Made by a program: the position numbers and the translations under genes. From positions 1 through 52,084 of the forward strand of contig LADO01000016.1 of NCBI GenBank assembly GCA_000961595.1: a stretch of DNA of 52,084 nucleotides. Reading direction: 5' to 3'. This stretch comes from Peptococcaceae bacterium BRH_c4b (GTDB lineage: Bacteria > Bacillota > Desulfotomaculia > Desulfotomaculales > Desulfocucumaceae). Positions 1 to 7,287 of this stretch are shown in pieces (position 1 is the first letter of the stretch; every line of letters begins with the position of its first letter). Below the pieces are notes generated by a model. It was not told the DNA's origin. It did not search any database and saw only the letters and a list, made by a program, of their open reading frames with translations.

Positions 1-1
1 C

Positions 2-226
2 GGTACGCCGCATGCTGATTCAGACCTGGATATTTATGTGGTGATGTCAGAGAATACAGATCTTCGGGAAATTGACGCAATGAGGTTGATCCACAGAGCA
101 ATCCGGGATAAAAAAACAATGCCTGTGGATGTGATAGTCAGCAAAAAAAATAAGTTTAACCAACGCAAATCCACTCCCACCATTGAGCGGCAAATAGCCC
201 AAGAGGGCATGGTGCTGTATGGATAA
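2..226 (+). CDS. MNT-type nucleotidyltransferase, C-terminal part (5' end outside window)
   Basis: The frame is open from base 2 and reads GTPHADSDLDIYVV, a version of the GSxxxxSDLD metal-binding motif of polymerase-beta-like minimal nucleotidyltransferases. It then runs about 60 residues to a TAA. The N-terminus lies before the window. The stop overlaps the ATG of the next gene, a HEPN protein, by 8 nt. This is the usual MNT-HEPN arrangement, in which the MNT protein can AMPylate and neutralise a HEPN toxin (family knowledge). The HEPN partner is frameshifted here, so the pair may be inactive. The internal ATG at 38 lies inside the catalytic motif and is not a plausible start. Confidence 0.75.
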   Translation, partial: GTPHADSDLDIYVVMSENTDLREIDAMRLIHRAIRDKKTMPVDVIVSKKNKFNQRKSTPTIERQIAQEGMVLYG

Positions 227-624
227 GCACACCCGCGCGCAGGAATGGCAAAGGCTTGCGGAAATGGATTTAAGCAGTGCCGAATATTTACTCAACATGC
301 ATCCTGTCCCTGTGAATTATCTGCTATCACTGCCATCAATCCGCCGAGAAATACCTTAAGGGTTATCTTGTTTTGCACGGTATAAATCCGCCCAAGATAC
401 ATGATTTAAATGAATTGCGCAAACTCTGTTCGGATTTGTCCGATACCTTTAAAAAGATAGCCGACCAATGCTCCGACCTGACGGCTTACGGCGTTCAGCC
501 AAGATACCCAATGGAGCTGATGCTGGAAGAAAGGGATATGCGGCAGGCATTGAGCAGTGCAAAAGCGATTCGAGATTTTGTTCTAAATCTTGCGCCGGAG
601 ATGGCACTGGAAAAACAGGAGTAG
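219..624 (+). pseudogene. HEPN-domain protein, frameshifted
   Basis: The ATG at 219 begins MDKHTRAQEWQRLAEMDLSS, a typical HEPN N-terminus. The frame reads off course near 305-315. Shifting frame there restores IICYHCHQSAEKYLKGYLVL followed by HGINPPKIHDL, the core helices of HEPN nucleotidyltransferase partners, and continues to a TAG at 622-624. A single small indel therefore separates residues 1-30 from the rest of a ~134-residue protein. HEPN proteins of this kind are RNases or MNT substrates in toxin-antitoxin pairs. The gene overlaps the upstream MNT gene. A sequencing error could mimic the shift, but the surrounding region is full of decayed genes. Confidence 0.7.
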
Positions 625-951
625 AACGAATCACCATCGCAGGACAGTCCTACATTATTGCCAAACAAATAATTACACAAAGCCACTGTTAGAAAAAGCG
701 GCGGTTTTGATATTCAAAAATATGGAACGTTTAGTGGAGTACCCCTTGGCGTTTTATTTTAGCTTTTTAGGTTACCGCCTTGTTTTTAATTTGACGAAGG
801 AATATTAGACTGCTGCAAACTGCTGAAAATATTGAAAATCTCATAACCTCCATAGCCATACGGGATATATTAGAGTCATTGTTATGCTTAATTTTAAGCC
901 CCATATCGGTGCATCTAAATCGGACTAACATTACAAATATACGTTCGCAAA

Positions 952-979
952 AGCGAGTAGGTTTCTACTTGCTTTTTTT
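952..979 (+). terminator. Rho-independent terminator-like hairpin
   Basis: AGCGAGTAG pairs with CTACTTGCT across a short GTTT loop and is followed by seven T. It lies in the 480-bp stretch (625-1105) after the HEPN remnant, in which I see no gene. Confidence 0.6.
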
Positions 980-1011
980 ATGCCCTTTTTGGTTACGATG
1001 CGGGTACTGTA

Positions 1012-1057
1012 AAAGCCGCGAACCCTTTGCATAAGGGAATGCGGCTTATTAGTTTTT
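1012..1057 (+). terminator. Second hairpin with T tract
   Basis: AAGCCGC and CCCTT pair with GCGGCTT and AAGGG around a TGCAT loop, with small internal loops (GAA/AAT). A run ending in TTTTT follows. Two terminators back to back suggest that at least one transcript end was brought in by rearrangement. Confidence 0.45.
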
Positions 1058-1105
1058 GTAACCATAGAAATCCGCTATGGTTATACTTCGGTTGGTATTT
1101 ACTCG

Positions 1106-1305
1106 CTATCCCCAAATTATCTTCACCATTTCAAACAATAATTTCTGGCGTTCCTCAATCGCTATACTATCAAATTTATTTATCGGTCTAAAATTTAAAT
1201 TGTACTTTGAAATAAAGTCTTGGAAACCTTTATTGCTATGGTAAAAATTGTCTGTGAGTGTCTGAGCCCACAAGGTACCATGGGAGTAAGCTTGCCCCGC
1301 TAAAA
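1106..1305 (-). pseudogene. C-terminal gene fragment cut by the IS3 element
   Basis: An open frame of about 65 codons on the minus strand ends at 1106 (last residues EMVKIIWG). It runs into the IS end at 1306, which supplies its only start codon. The residues (SNKGFQDFISKYNLNF...) look protein-like but I do not recognise the family. The simplest reading is the tail of a gene interrupted by the insertion. It may also be a chance open frame. Confidence 0.25.
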
Positions 1306-1412
1306 TGGACACGGTAAATGGCTAGTTTCTCCTGATTACATAGATTTTCATTTTTAATGTAGGTTACTTAAATCCTCATAATTCGACCAGTATTAGATAA
1401 GCACCGTGACCG

Positions 1413-1520
1413 CCCTTGACATTGGAGCCTCGCACCCGTGTTTTCAGGGGCCTAAAGGGCACCCACGCTTTCGCTTGGACCCCTTGCCAAGAAAGGCTAA
1501 CACGGGCTCCGTATCAAGGG
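1413..1520. repeat. Long imperfect palindrome inside the IS left end
   Basis: CCCTTGACATTGGAGCC...CACCCGTGTT (1413-1442) is largely complementary to AACACGGGCTCC...TCAAGGG (1499-1520). A GC-rich centre (GGGGCC TAAA GGGC) lies between them. The outer start CGCCCTTGACA and the word GAGCCT recur in the palindromic element at 51680-51816, also next to an IS3 transposase gene. IS3 elements normally have no such insert between orfB and the terminal repeat, so this is probably a second element nested in the IS. Confidence 0.55.
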
Positions 1521-1576
1521 TCTACGCTTCGCTCTGATGAACGGCCACTGGGTTTTCCTGCTATTGAGAAACTTTA

Positions 1577-2402
1577 CTATGCCACCAGTTTAAAAATATG
1601 CTCGTATTCCACTGGCGACATATATCCAAGAGCAGATTGCAGTCTTATGCGGTTATAAAAGACTTCAATATACTCAAAGATAGCCTGGCGAGCTTCTGCC
1701 CTTCTCCTGAAGCGGTTTCCATAAATCAATTCCCGCTTCAGTGTTCCAAAAAACGATTCCATACAAGCATTGTCATAACAGTTACCCTTGCGGCTCATGC
1801 TTGGTATCATTTTCATAATCCTTTAATGCCCGTTGATATTCATTACTTGCATATTGAGTTGCACGGTCTGAGTGATGAATAAGACCTGCTGGTGGACGGT
1901 AACGCCAGACTGCTTGTCTTATGGCATCCAATGTTAGCTGACGGGTCATGGTGCTGTCCATGGCCCAGCCTACAATTTTACGGTGGAAAAGATCCTCAAC
2001 TCCAGCAAGGTATAGCCACCCTTCATCAGTTGGGATATAGGTAATATCGGCTACTCATACCTTGTTTGGCCTATCTACAGTAAAGTTCTGATTAACCAGG
2101 TTTTCAGCAACCGGGTAATTATGTTTTGAGTTAGTTGTTGCTTTGTATTTTCTCTTAGACCGAGCGACAATGCCATTCTCCCGCATCAGGCGGGCTATCC
2201 GGTTTCTGCCGCAGGTAGTCCCTTCCTTGTTCAAAGCCTTTGTTATTCTAGGACTACCGTAAGTACCCCGGGAAACCGTGTAGATTTTACGGATTTTTTT
2301 TAGCAGTTCTCTATTTTGGATTTTTAGTCTGCTTTCCGGTCGTTTTAGCCAGGCGTAGTACCCGCTTCGAGACACTTCTAAAGCCACGCACATCTTCTTC
2401 AC
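1577..2402 (-). pseudogene. IS3-family transposase OrfB (DDE), broken
   Basis: The N-terminal part (2402-2055, [20 protein letters not shown]) is the HTH/linker of IS3 OrfB. It stops at a TGA (2055-2057) where relatives have Trp of the VWVTDITY motif; reading through gives V(stop)VADITYIPTDEGWLYLAG. The second catalytic Asp is in HHSDRATQYAS. A frameshift then occurs near 1816-1830, and the tail resumes as [19 protein letters not shown] with the catalytic Glu. Two lesions make it non-functional. In the IS3 family OrfB is fused to OrfA by programmed frameshifting. Its first codons lie just downstream of orfA in another frame. Confidence 0.85.
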
Positions 2403-2440
2403 CCGAAATTCGAAGCGGTGCTGTTTAATAAATCGGTATG

Positions 2441-2719
2441 CTATTTCTGGTGTTTTGCGAAGATGGCTGTGGCCTTTTTTAAAATAGCGTTTTCCTCCTG
2501 CAAGTCGGCTATCATTTTCTTTAAACGCCTGGTTTCTTCGTCCTCTGGCATAAGTTTACCGCTACCGGGAAAGGCTTGTTCCTTGTGCTTCTTATACTGA
2601 CCGATCCATTTGTAAAGGGTATTCTCATGAATATCTAGTTCTTTGGCTACTGCTGGTGCTGGCCGTTCCAGTACAAGGCGAACTGCTTCTTCTTTAAAAT
2701 GTTTATCATAACGCTTCAT
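2441..2719 (-). CDS. IS3-family transposase OrfA (HTH_Tnp_1)
   Basis: About 92 residues starting [20 protein letters not shown], the classic N-terminal helix-turn-helix of IS3 OrfA. It recognises the IS ends. A Leu/Ile-rich coiled coil follows ([20 protein letters not shown]). I chose the ATG at 2719 because GGAGGTG lies just upstream. A longer frame exists, but its start is inside the terminal repeat. The reading frame is intact, unlike orfB. Confidence 0.85.
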   Translation of the reverse strand: MKRYDKHFKEEAVRLVLERPAPAVAKELDIHENTLYKWIGQYKKHKEQAFPGSGKLMPEDEETRRLKKMIADLQEENAILKKATAIFAKHQK

Positions 2720-3050
2720 GATGGACACCTCCGCTGATCTTATTTTACCAGCCATTCCCCGTGTCCATCAAATCGGGGTAGGGTCAAATTTGAAGTCGTC
2801 CACCTTAAATCCATTCAGAAATGCCATTAATTAAAAAACCTCCCCGTATTATTAGGCCGCGTCCAGCCATAGAATTTTTCCGCATCTTTCCGCGTGGTTA
2901 GGCTTAAAGCCGGATTAATTTGCCCCGTTTAATCTCCATCCTAAACCGTTCCTGCCAGCGCTGCAAGGGCGACTATATTTGAAAAATAATGTAAATTTTG
3001 TAGCAATAATTATATAAATTGAATAAATTAGAAAAAAAGGAGGTGGCACT

Positions 3051-3167
3051 ATGGCTTTGGATTTTGATTTTCTGGGTAGTAAAAGTTTCTTACCAATCTG
3101 TTGTTGCCTTTTCTTTTTTCTAATTATTATAATAATTATTTGTTGTTGCCTATTTATACGTTGGTAA
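3051..3167 (+). CDS. 38-residue Cys-rich single-helix membrane protein, copy 1
   Basis: ATG at 3051 follows AAAGGAGGTGGCACT, an excellent ribosome binding site. The product starts MALDFDFLGSKSFLPI. It then has CCC, a hydrophobic stretch of Leu/Phe and six Ile, a second CCC, and a short end FIRW. The two CCC triplets flank the membrane helix, one near each face, which could allow metal binding, acylation or disulfides. I know no named family. The paralogue at 6870 keeps both triplets and the helix while other residues vary, which suggests the protein is real and selected. Probably cotranscribed with the next gene. Confidence 0.75.
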   Translation: MALDFDFLGSKSFLPICCCLFFFLIIIIIICCCLFIRW

Positions 3168-3225
3168 AAATTTGCCTTTCACAATGCTGAAGATGACAAA
3201 AGATTATTACAAAAAGAGGAAATAT

Positions 3226-3396
3226 ATGGGATCAAAAGTTGAATCACCTACACTAAGCCTATTTCCAAACCTTTTACAACCCTTTTTATCTAGGTTTACA
3301 ATTACAAATGTCTTGTTGGGTGTAATTGTCTTTCTGTTAATTGTGCTTATTATCATACTGTGCCTTTGTTGTAAAAAATTATTTAGTATTTGTTAG
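3226..3396 (+). CDS. 56-residue membrane protein with LCLCC motif, copy 1
   Basis: ATG at 3226 is preceded by AAGAGGAAATAT. The product begins MGSKVESPTLSLFPNLLQPF and has an amphipathic N-terminal half. One strongly hydrophobic helix (about residues 29-47, GVIVFLLIVLIIIL) is followed at once by CLCCKKLFSIC, so cysteines and lysines sit at the membrane boundary. Its paralogue at 7048 is about 80% identical. The gene lies 58 nt after the 38-residue Cys-rich gene and before a terminator, so the two probably form a bicistronic unit. The function is unknown. The open frame can be extended upstream to 3172, but that start has no binding site. Confidence 0.75.
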   Translation: MGSKVESPTLSLFPNLLQPFLSRFTITNVLLGVIVFLLIVLIIILCLCCKKLFSIC

Positions 3397-3433
3397 GCCA
3401 ACCTGGTGTCATTCAGTTTTCTTTCCTTTCACA

Positions 3434-3466
3434 ACCCGGAAAGTATTTACTTCCCGGGATTTTTTT
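3434..3466 (+). terminator. Terminator of small-gene unit, copy 1
   Basis: CCCGGAAAG pairs with CTTCCCGGG (one bulge) around TATTTA and is followed by AT and seven T. The same hairpin closes the second copy at 7256-7287. Confidence 0.8.
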
Positions 3467-3620
3467 AACCAATATGGAAGCGCCCTACTTACCGGATTGC
3501 TAGTGATGCAGATTATTTCAACTGCCCTTCTTTATTTGGTTTAAAAACTATAAAAATCTCTTTTTTACTGCACGTTAAAACTGTCCATGAATATTATGGT
3601 AAAAAAAGGGGGTGATTTTT

Positions 3621-3773
3621 GTGGCATTTGGATTTGGGCCAATTTTTAGACCACCTTTTAGACCACCTTTTAGACCGCCGTTCAGACCGCCTTTTAGACC
3701 ACCTTTTAGACCTCCGTTCTTTAGACCTGGTGGTTTTGACTCAGATCAAAAAGGAAAACACAGCACCTATTAA
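3621..3773 (+). CDS. FRPP-repeat mini-protein (50 aa)
   Basis: The GTG at 3621 sits four bases after AGGGGGTGAT, a near-ideal Shine-Dalgarno sequence. The product starts MAFGFGPI, has six perfect tandem FRPP units, then FFRPGG and a hydrophilic tail FDSDQKGKHSTY. The units are coded by variable codons (AGA CCA CCT TTT, AGA CCG CCG TTC), so this is not a simple fresh DNA slippage. Selection for the peptide repeat is likely. Cationic, aromatic and Pro-rich repeats of this kind are seen in spore-coat or surface-associated small proteins, but I cannot name a family. An in-frame GTG at 3612 is a weaker alternative start. Confidence 0.7.
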   Translation: MAFGFGPIFRPPFRPPFRPPFRPPFRPPFRPPFFRPGGFDSDQKGKHSTY

Positions 3774-3912
3774 AAATAAGCATTAACATTACTATCCGGC
3801 TTCCGTGGCGTGGCCGGGTTTTCTCTCTTCAAAGATAGGTTTTCTGCAATGGAGAACTCATTCCACTACCTGCCATCCTCTTAATCTGCAATTTTTTTGG
3901 GTATCAATCTGT

Positions 3913-4404
3913 TTATCTGCCACCCGGCATTCCCCCGTTCATCAAGAGCTGAAGGAGATTAGGCGGCAAGTTTCCAGGCATGGGAGACTGTTGAGGTTGT
4001 TGGGGCTGTTGGGGCGGGAACATTTGTGGAGGCATTTGTGCCACATCGGGCGACATTTGTTCACCCGGAGGCATCATGCCTTCCTGCGGTGGGATGATCT
4101 GTTCTTGGGGCGGCTGCCCTGGCTGTGGGGGCTGATCCGTGGGGGGCTGCTCACCGTTCCGGTTAAACAGCCTGTCAAGGATAATTTCTTTGGGCGGGAA
4201 TTTACCGGTTTCCATAACATCCCAAAGCGTCTCCAAGTCTATTGCCTTAACTCCGTAGAGTTCTTTAGCCAATTCCATATAATAAGAGCGGCCAGACGGC
4301 ATTTCACTTGCGACTTTAACCTGTACATCAAACTCAGGCGCGTATTCTTCATAATCCTTGCCTTCCTCCATACCCTCTGACGGCATAAAATCGCGTTTTG
4401 GCAA
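3913..4404 (-). pseudogene. Phage portal-protein C-terminal remnant
   Basis: The 163 residues contain FDVQVKVASEMPSGRSYYME followed by LAKELYGVKAIDLETLW. They resemble the end of P22/Firmicute phage portal proteins, where a conserved MPTSRAY-like segment precedes an ELxxxxYxxGAID segment. A low-complexity Pro/Gln tail follows (QPPQPGQPPQEQ...PQQPQQPQQS). No ribosome binding site precedes the Met at 4404. The region before it is joined to a different phage-like gene start (the amidase motif at 4.5 kb), so this is a 5'-truncated remnant. Family assignment is from recalled motif similarity only. Confidence 0.5.
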
Positions 4405-4507
4405 TGTCTTGTTATCCTTTTGAAGATGTAAACCTTCTTTATCTGCTCATTACTGAAATATGAAAGTAATAGAGTTGGTGAAATTATATTACAGGTTGTC
4501 GTCATCT

Positions 4508-4601
4508 TTCGGATCGACGGCTCAGGATCGCCCCCGCCGTGGCCGGGGTCAACTATGATGTTCCGATTGCTTCACCGTATCTATTTCAGACTGTTCCCCA
4601 T
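4508..4601 (-). pseudogene. N-terminal remnant of N-acetylmuramoyl-L-alanine amidase
   Basis: On the minus strand an ATG at 4601 follows AAGGAGGTATTAT. In the same frame, after two stop codons, comes NIIVDPGHGGGDPEP. VDPGHGGxDPG is the zinc-binding first motif of Amidase_3 cell-wall hydrolases. The frame then runs into the portal remnant without further amidase motifs. It is a dead gene start fused by deletion to phage sequence, in line with lysis-gene debris of an old prophage. Confidence 0.45.
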
Positions 4602-4877
4602 ATAATACCTCCTTGAAAAACTAATCGCCATGAAATAGAATCAGACCTAAGTAAAACAGCAGTAGATAGACGTTATCTTTTCATCTACCTACTTCACAAA
4701 CTTGTCTAACTGCTCTTTGAGATTATTCAGTTCTTTAAATTGCCCGTCGGTCCCCCCACTATCAGGGTGGTATTTCTTTCAAGAAACTGGATTACTACCG
4801 GGTGGGGATTTATCCCCTCCCCGGTTTACTCACGGGCAAAACACTGGTATAATATCTCATAGTAGGAGGGATTTGAA

Positions 4878-5090
4878 TTGGCCAGAAAAAGAACAGCAAC
4901 ACAGCTTGAACGCGATAGATTAGTTAAAGATGTATCAATTAGAATTCCTGTTAATGAACATGCTGATTTAGTAGAACTTCTGGAAGAATTAAACAAGGTT
5001 GAACTAGGTAGAGTTTACTTGCAGCAATATGGATTACACGCTATCCGGGAGCAAATGAGAAAGGATAAGGAAAGGTTTGGTATTCAGTGA
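4878..5090 (+). CDS. Small hypothetical protein, first gene of Uma2 operon
   Basis: TTG start at 4878 lies 7 nt after AGGAGGG. The 70 residues start MARKRTATQLERDRLVKDVS, followed by IRIPVNEHADLVELLEELNK. The N-terminus is basic, with a beta-strand-like segment and a long charged helix, compatible with a small DNA-binding (ribbon-helix-helix-like) protein. I cannot show that fold from sequence alone. Its TGA overlaps the GTG of the next, broken gene by 4 bp (GTGA), and the Uma2 gene follows, so all three were once one operon. Confidence 0.6.
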   Translation: MARKRTATQLERDRLVKDVSIRIPVNEHADLVELLEELNKVELGRVYLQQYGLHAIREQMRKDKERFGIQ

Positions 5091-5293
5091 TTAAAGTAAT
5101 TAACGATGAAGGCAAAATATGCTAAGTAGACGAAAAAGGTGTACTAACTTTTTTCATTGATGGTAAACCTTTAACTATGGAAGAATTAAAAAGCACATTA
5201 GTATTTTTACCCGACGATCTTCCCCCATTAATCTTTGAACTAGCAGAAGAACAAGGCTATCAGGTTATTGGGTTAGCTCCAAAAGAAAAGTAA
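5087..5293 (+). pseudogene. Small hypothetical gene with internal stop
   Basis: GTG at 5087 overlaps the upstream stop (GTGA). The frame reads MIKVINDEGKIC, then TAA at 5123-5125, then VDEKGVLTFFIDGKPLTMEE and on to a TAA at 5291-5293 (68 codons). Codon use and amino-acid pattern are the same on both sides of the stop, so it is one gene broken by one base change. It is not a Sec site, since the codon is TAA. The function is unknown. It sits between the small basic protein and the Uma2 gene. Confidence 0.55.
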
Positions 5294-5309
5294 TAAGGAG
5301 GCTTCTGAC

Positions 5310-5855
5310 ATGCAAGAAACTCCTAACAAGTTATATACTTATGAAGATTACTTAAAAATTAATGACGACAACCAGTATGAGCTAATCGGGGGTGAATTGA
5401 TATTGGTTCCATCACCACGAGCTACCCACCAGGAAGTAAGCACAAACCTAGTCTATGCAATTTTAGATTTTATCCGCAAAAACAAACTGGGTAAATTATT
5501 TCATGCGCCATTTGACGTTGTTCTAAGTGAAACAGAAAAACCACAGCCTGACATACTCTTTATATCTGCCAATCGTTTGGATATTATTACCGAATATAAC
5601 ATCAAAGGCGCGCCGGATTTAGTAATTGAAATATTGTCACCATCAACAGCCAGCCGGGATAAAGTAGAGAAAAGCAGGCTGTACTATAAATACGGAGTAA
5701 AAGAATATTGGATTGTTGACCCGGATGCCAAAGTAGTAGAGGTATTTACCCCCGGTGAAAAGAAATGGATTTTGCATGAAGCATACCGTAACGATGAGAT
5801 TTTAGTCTCCCCGCTGTTACCGGGATTACAAATTAATTTAGTGGATATCTTTTAA
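5310..5855 (+). CDS. Uma2-family (DUF820) putative restriction-endonuclease-fold protein
   Basis: ATG after AAGGAGGCTTCTGAC. The 181 residues contain the family blocks YEDYLKINDDNQYELIGGEL, QPDILFI and PDLVIEILSPST, then YYKYGVKEYWIVDP and a closing LPGLQINLVDIF. The Glu of YELI, the Asp of QPD and Glu of VIEIL match the PD-(D/E)xK active-site layout. Length is normal (~180-190). Uma2 genes are highly multicopy in cyanobacteria and also occur in Firmicutes; their role is not settled. It is the last gene of a three-gene operon and is closed by a strong terminator. Confidence 0.85.
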   Translation: MQETPNKLYTYEDYLKINDDNQYELIGGELILVPSPRATHQEVSTNLVYAILDFIRKNKLGKLFHAPFDVVLSETEKPQPDILFISANRLDIITEYNIKGAPDLVIEILSPSTASRDKVEKSRLYYKYGVKEYWIVDPDAKVVEVFTPGEKKWILHEAYRNDEILVSPLLPGLQINLVDIF

Positions 5856-5861
5856 ATTTAG

Positions 5862-5895
5862 AAAACCCCTGGCCGGTTTAGGCCGGGGGTTTCCC
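5862..5895 (+). terminator. Terminator after Uma2 gene
   Basis: AAACCCC.GGCC pairs with GGCC.GGGGTTT around a GGTTTA loop, seven bases after the Uma2 stop. The T tract is short (TTTCCCTTT). Confidence 0.7.
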
Positions 5896-5971
5896 TTTGT
5901 GCCCATCCCAGCTCCAGCTGTGATAATAATAGATTGGGTATTTTTTATTGCTTTAGCTGCATCAATAAAAT

Positions 5972-6706
5972 TTGTCGGTAAGTCCATCGCTTATCACCAA
6001 TTTCTCATACTGCTTTCTTGGCAGTACCGTTCAATGGGACAACAAATCACAAAAAGTCCTTATTTCAAAAGGCAAAATTTCCATTTCTCTGACCATAGAT
6101 AATCCTGTGGCACTTGTTAGCAACGACGGCGCTGTTAGGGGAGTTGTCATTGCTCCCCCTGAACTGGTCAAGGACAGAACCGTGGTTCCTTTGAGGTTTA
6201 TTAGTGAAGTGCTGGGAACAGAAGTTAATTACAATTCCCCCAGTGCAGGAAAAAACGGAAGGATAGATATAATCCCAAAATCCGTAAATTTACCGGAGGA
6301 ACCCATTAAAATAACAATTGAAACATCAAAGGGAGCTATAGTTGCCGAATTATACCCAAAACTGATGCCAATCACAGTTGGTAACTTTGAAAAACTTTTT
6401 AAATCTAACTTTTATAACAATTTAACATTCCATCGTGTTGAGGACTGGGTGATCCAAGGCGGTGACCCGCTGGGGAACGGTACAGGTGGGCCTGATTGGA
6501 CAATACCGTTAGAGGTGACCCCCACCCTTAAAAATGTTCGTGGCGCCCTGGCAATGGCGCGAAGCAGCGACCCTAATTCCGCAGACTCACAGTTTTATAT
6601 TGCACCCTGGCTGGATGGACAATACGCTGTATTCGGGAAAATAACCCAGGGAATGGATATAGTAGATAAAATAGAAATTGGCGACAAAATAATATCTGTA
6701 AAATAA
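5972..6706 (+). pseudogene. Cyclophilin-type peptidyl-prolyl isomerase with N-terminally truncated Cu-amine-oxidase-like domain
   Basis: The C-terminal ~145 residues form a small cyclophilin: [58 protein letters not shown] and [17 protein letters not shown]. The catalytic FHR and QGGDP motifs are intact. Before it lies the end of a copper-amine-oxidase-N/stalk-like domain ([29 protein letters not shown]). Extracellular proteins of this type begin with a signal peptide and the first half of that domain. Both are missing here. The only start is a TTG at 5972 without a binding site, so I call it 5'-truncated. If translated it would stay in the cytoplasm. Confidence 0.65.
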
Positions 6707-6725
6707 GTAGACCAAATATATCATG

Positions 6726-6760
6726 AAAAAGCCACCTTGAAGGTGGTTTTCGTTTTTTTT
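6726..6760 (+). terminator. Terminator after PPIase remnant
   Basis: GCCACCTT pairs with AAGGTGGT around GA. The following TTTTCGTTTTTTTT is a strong T tract. Confidence 0.85.
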
Positions 6761-6869
6761 GAATAACTTAATAATTTCGGTACCCGGTACCGGATGGAAG
6801 AACGTATTATAAATTTTGTAGCAATAATTGTATAAATTGAATAAATTAGAATAAAAAGGAGGTGACACT

Positions 6870-6983
6870 ATGGCTTTGGATTTTGAATCTCTGGGTGTAA
6901 AAAGCTTGTTACCCATTTGTTGTTGCTTTTTCTTATTTCTAATTATTATAATAATTATTTGTTGTTGCCTATTTATACATTAA
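6870..6983 (+). CDS. 37-residue Cys-rich single-helix membrane protein, copy 2
   Basis: ATG after AAAAGGAGGTGACACT. MALDFESLGVKSLLPI is followed by CCC, the hydrophobic helix FFLFLIIIIII, CCC and a short end LFIH. Compared with the copy at 3051, both Cys triplets and the helix are kept. Changes fall in the N-terminal segment (DF to ES, SKSF to VKSL) and the last residues. Retention of the reading frame in both copies supports a real protein. The function is unknown. Confidence 0.75.
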   Translation: MALDFESLGVKSLLPICCCFFLFLIIIIIICCCLFIH

Positions 6984-7047
6984 AAGAATTTACCTTGCAC
7001 AATGCTGAAGATAATAAAAGATTATAATTGTAAAAGGGGAAGTTTAT

Positions 7048-7215
7048 ATGGAATCAAGCGTTGAATCACTAATACTAAGCCTATTCCCAAACCTTTTACA
7101 ACCCTTTTTATCTAGATTTAAGATTGCAAATATCTTGCTGGGTGTAATTGTCTTTCTGTTAATTGTGATTATTATCTTACTGTGCCTTTGTTGTAAAAAA
7201 TTGATTAGTATTTAG
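7048..7215 (+). CDS. 55-residue membrane protein with LCLCC motif, copy 2
   Basis: ATG preceded by AAAGGGGAAGTTTAT. It starts MESSVESLILSLFPNLLQPF and has one long hydrophobic helix (GVIVFLLIVIIILL), followed by CLCCKKLISI. It differs from the copy at 3226 at roughly one residue in five while keeping the Pro-containing amphipathic part and the CLCCKK juxtamembrane motif. The last Cys of copy 1 is lost through an earlier stop. It follows the 37-residue gene and precedes the shared terminator. Confidence 0.75.
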   Translation: MESSVESLILSLFPNLLQPFLSRFKIANILLGVIVFLLIVIIILLCLCCKKLISI

Positions 7216-7255
7216 TCTGGCCAACCTGGTGTCACTCAGTTTTCTTTCCTTTCAC

Positions 7256-7287
7256 AACCCGGAAAGTATTTACTTCCCGGGATTTTT
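7256..7287 (+). terminator. Terminator of small-gene unit, copy 2
   Basis: Same CCCGG.AAG/CTT.CCGGG hairpin as at 3434, with ATTTTT after the stem. The 215 bp from here to the next gene show no other feature. Confidence 0.75.

Larger units (their letters stand above)
1306..2767 (-). mobile_element. Degenerate IS3-family insertion sequence
   Basis: The ends are imperfect inverted repeats. The left end begins TGGACACGGTAAATGGCT. The reverse complement of the right end begins TGGACACGGGGAATGGCT. Inside are orfA (HTH protein) and orfB (DDE transposase), both on the minus strand as usual for IS3. I could not see a matching target-site duplication (flanks ...CTAAAA and TCAAAT...). orfB carries a nonsense codon and a frameshift, so the copy cannot move on its own. 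The 270 bp between the left end and the orfB stop is much longer than normal and holds an unrelated palindrome. Confidence 0.85.
2993..3463 (+). repeat. Duplicated 0.47-kb block, copy 1
   Basis: From AAATTTTGTAGCAATAATT to the terminator CCCGGGATTTTT, this block is repeated in direct orientation at 6811-7286 with only scattered differences. It carries leader, two tiny membrane-protein genes and terminator, so a complete transcription unit has been duplicated. The 225 bp between the IS and this block (2768-2992) shows no gene. Confidence 0.85.
6811..7286 (+). repeat. Duplicated 0.47-kb block, copy 2
   Basis: Direct repeat of 2993-3463 carrying the same leader, two genes and terminator. It is separated from copy 1 by 3.35 kb of mixed accessory genes. 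A short palindrome, GGTACCCGGTACC, lies just before it (about 6779-6792). Confidence 0.85.

Noticed and set aside
2055-2057. TGA in the IS3 transposase as a possible Sec codon
   Set aside because: Relatives have Trp here and no loop-G/U hairpin follows at SECIS distance; the gene also has a frameshift, so it is simple decay.
3651-3720. Tandem AGACCACCTTTT repeats as a CRISPR or satellite array
   Set aside because: Units are directly adjacent, 12 bp, in frame and code for FRPP; no spacers.
3805-4380. 191-codon plus-strand frame
   Set aside because: Opposite strand of the portal-like remnant; His/Arg/Leu-biased product typical of an antisense shadow.
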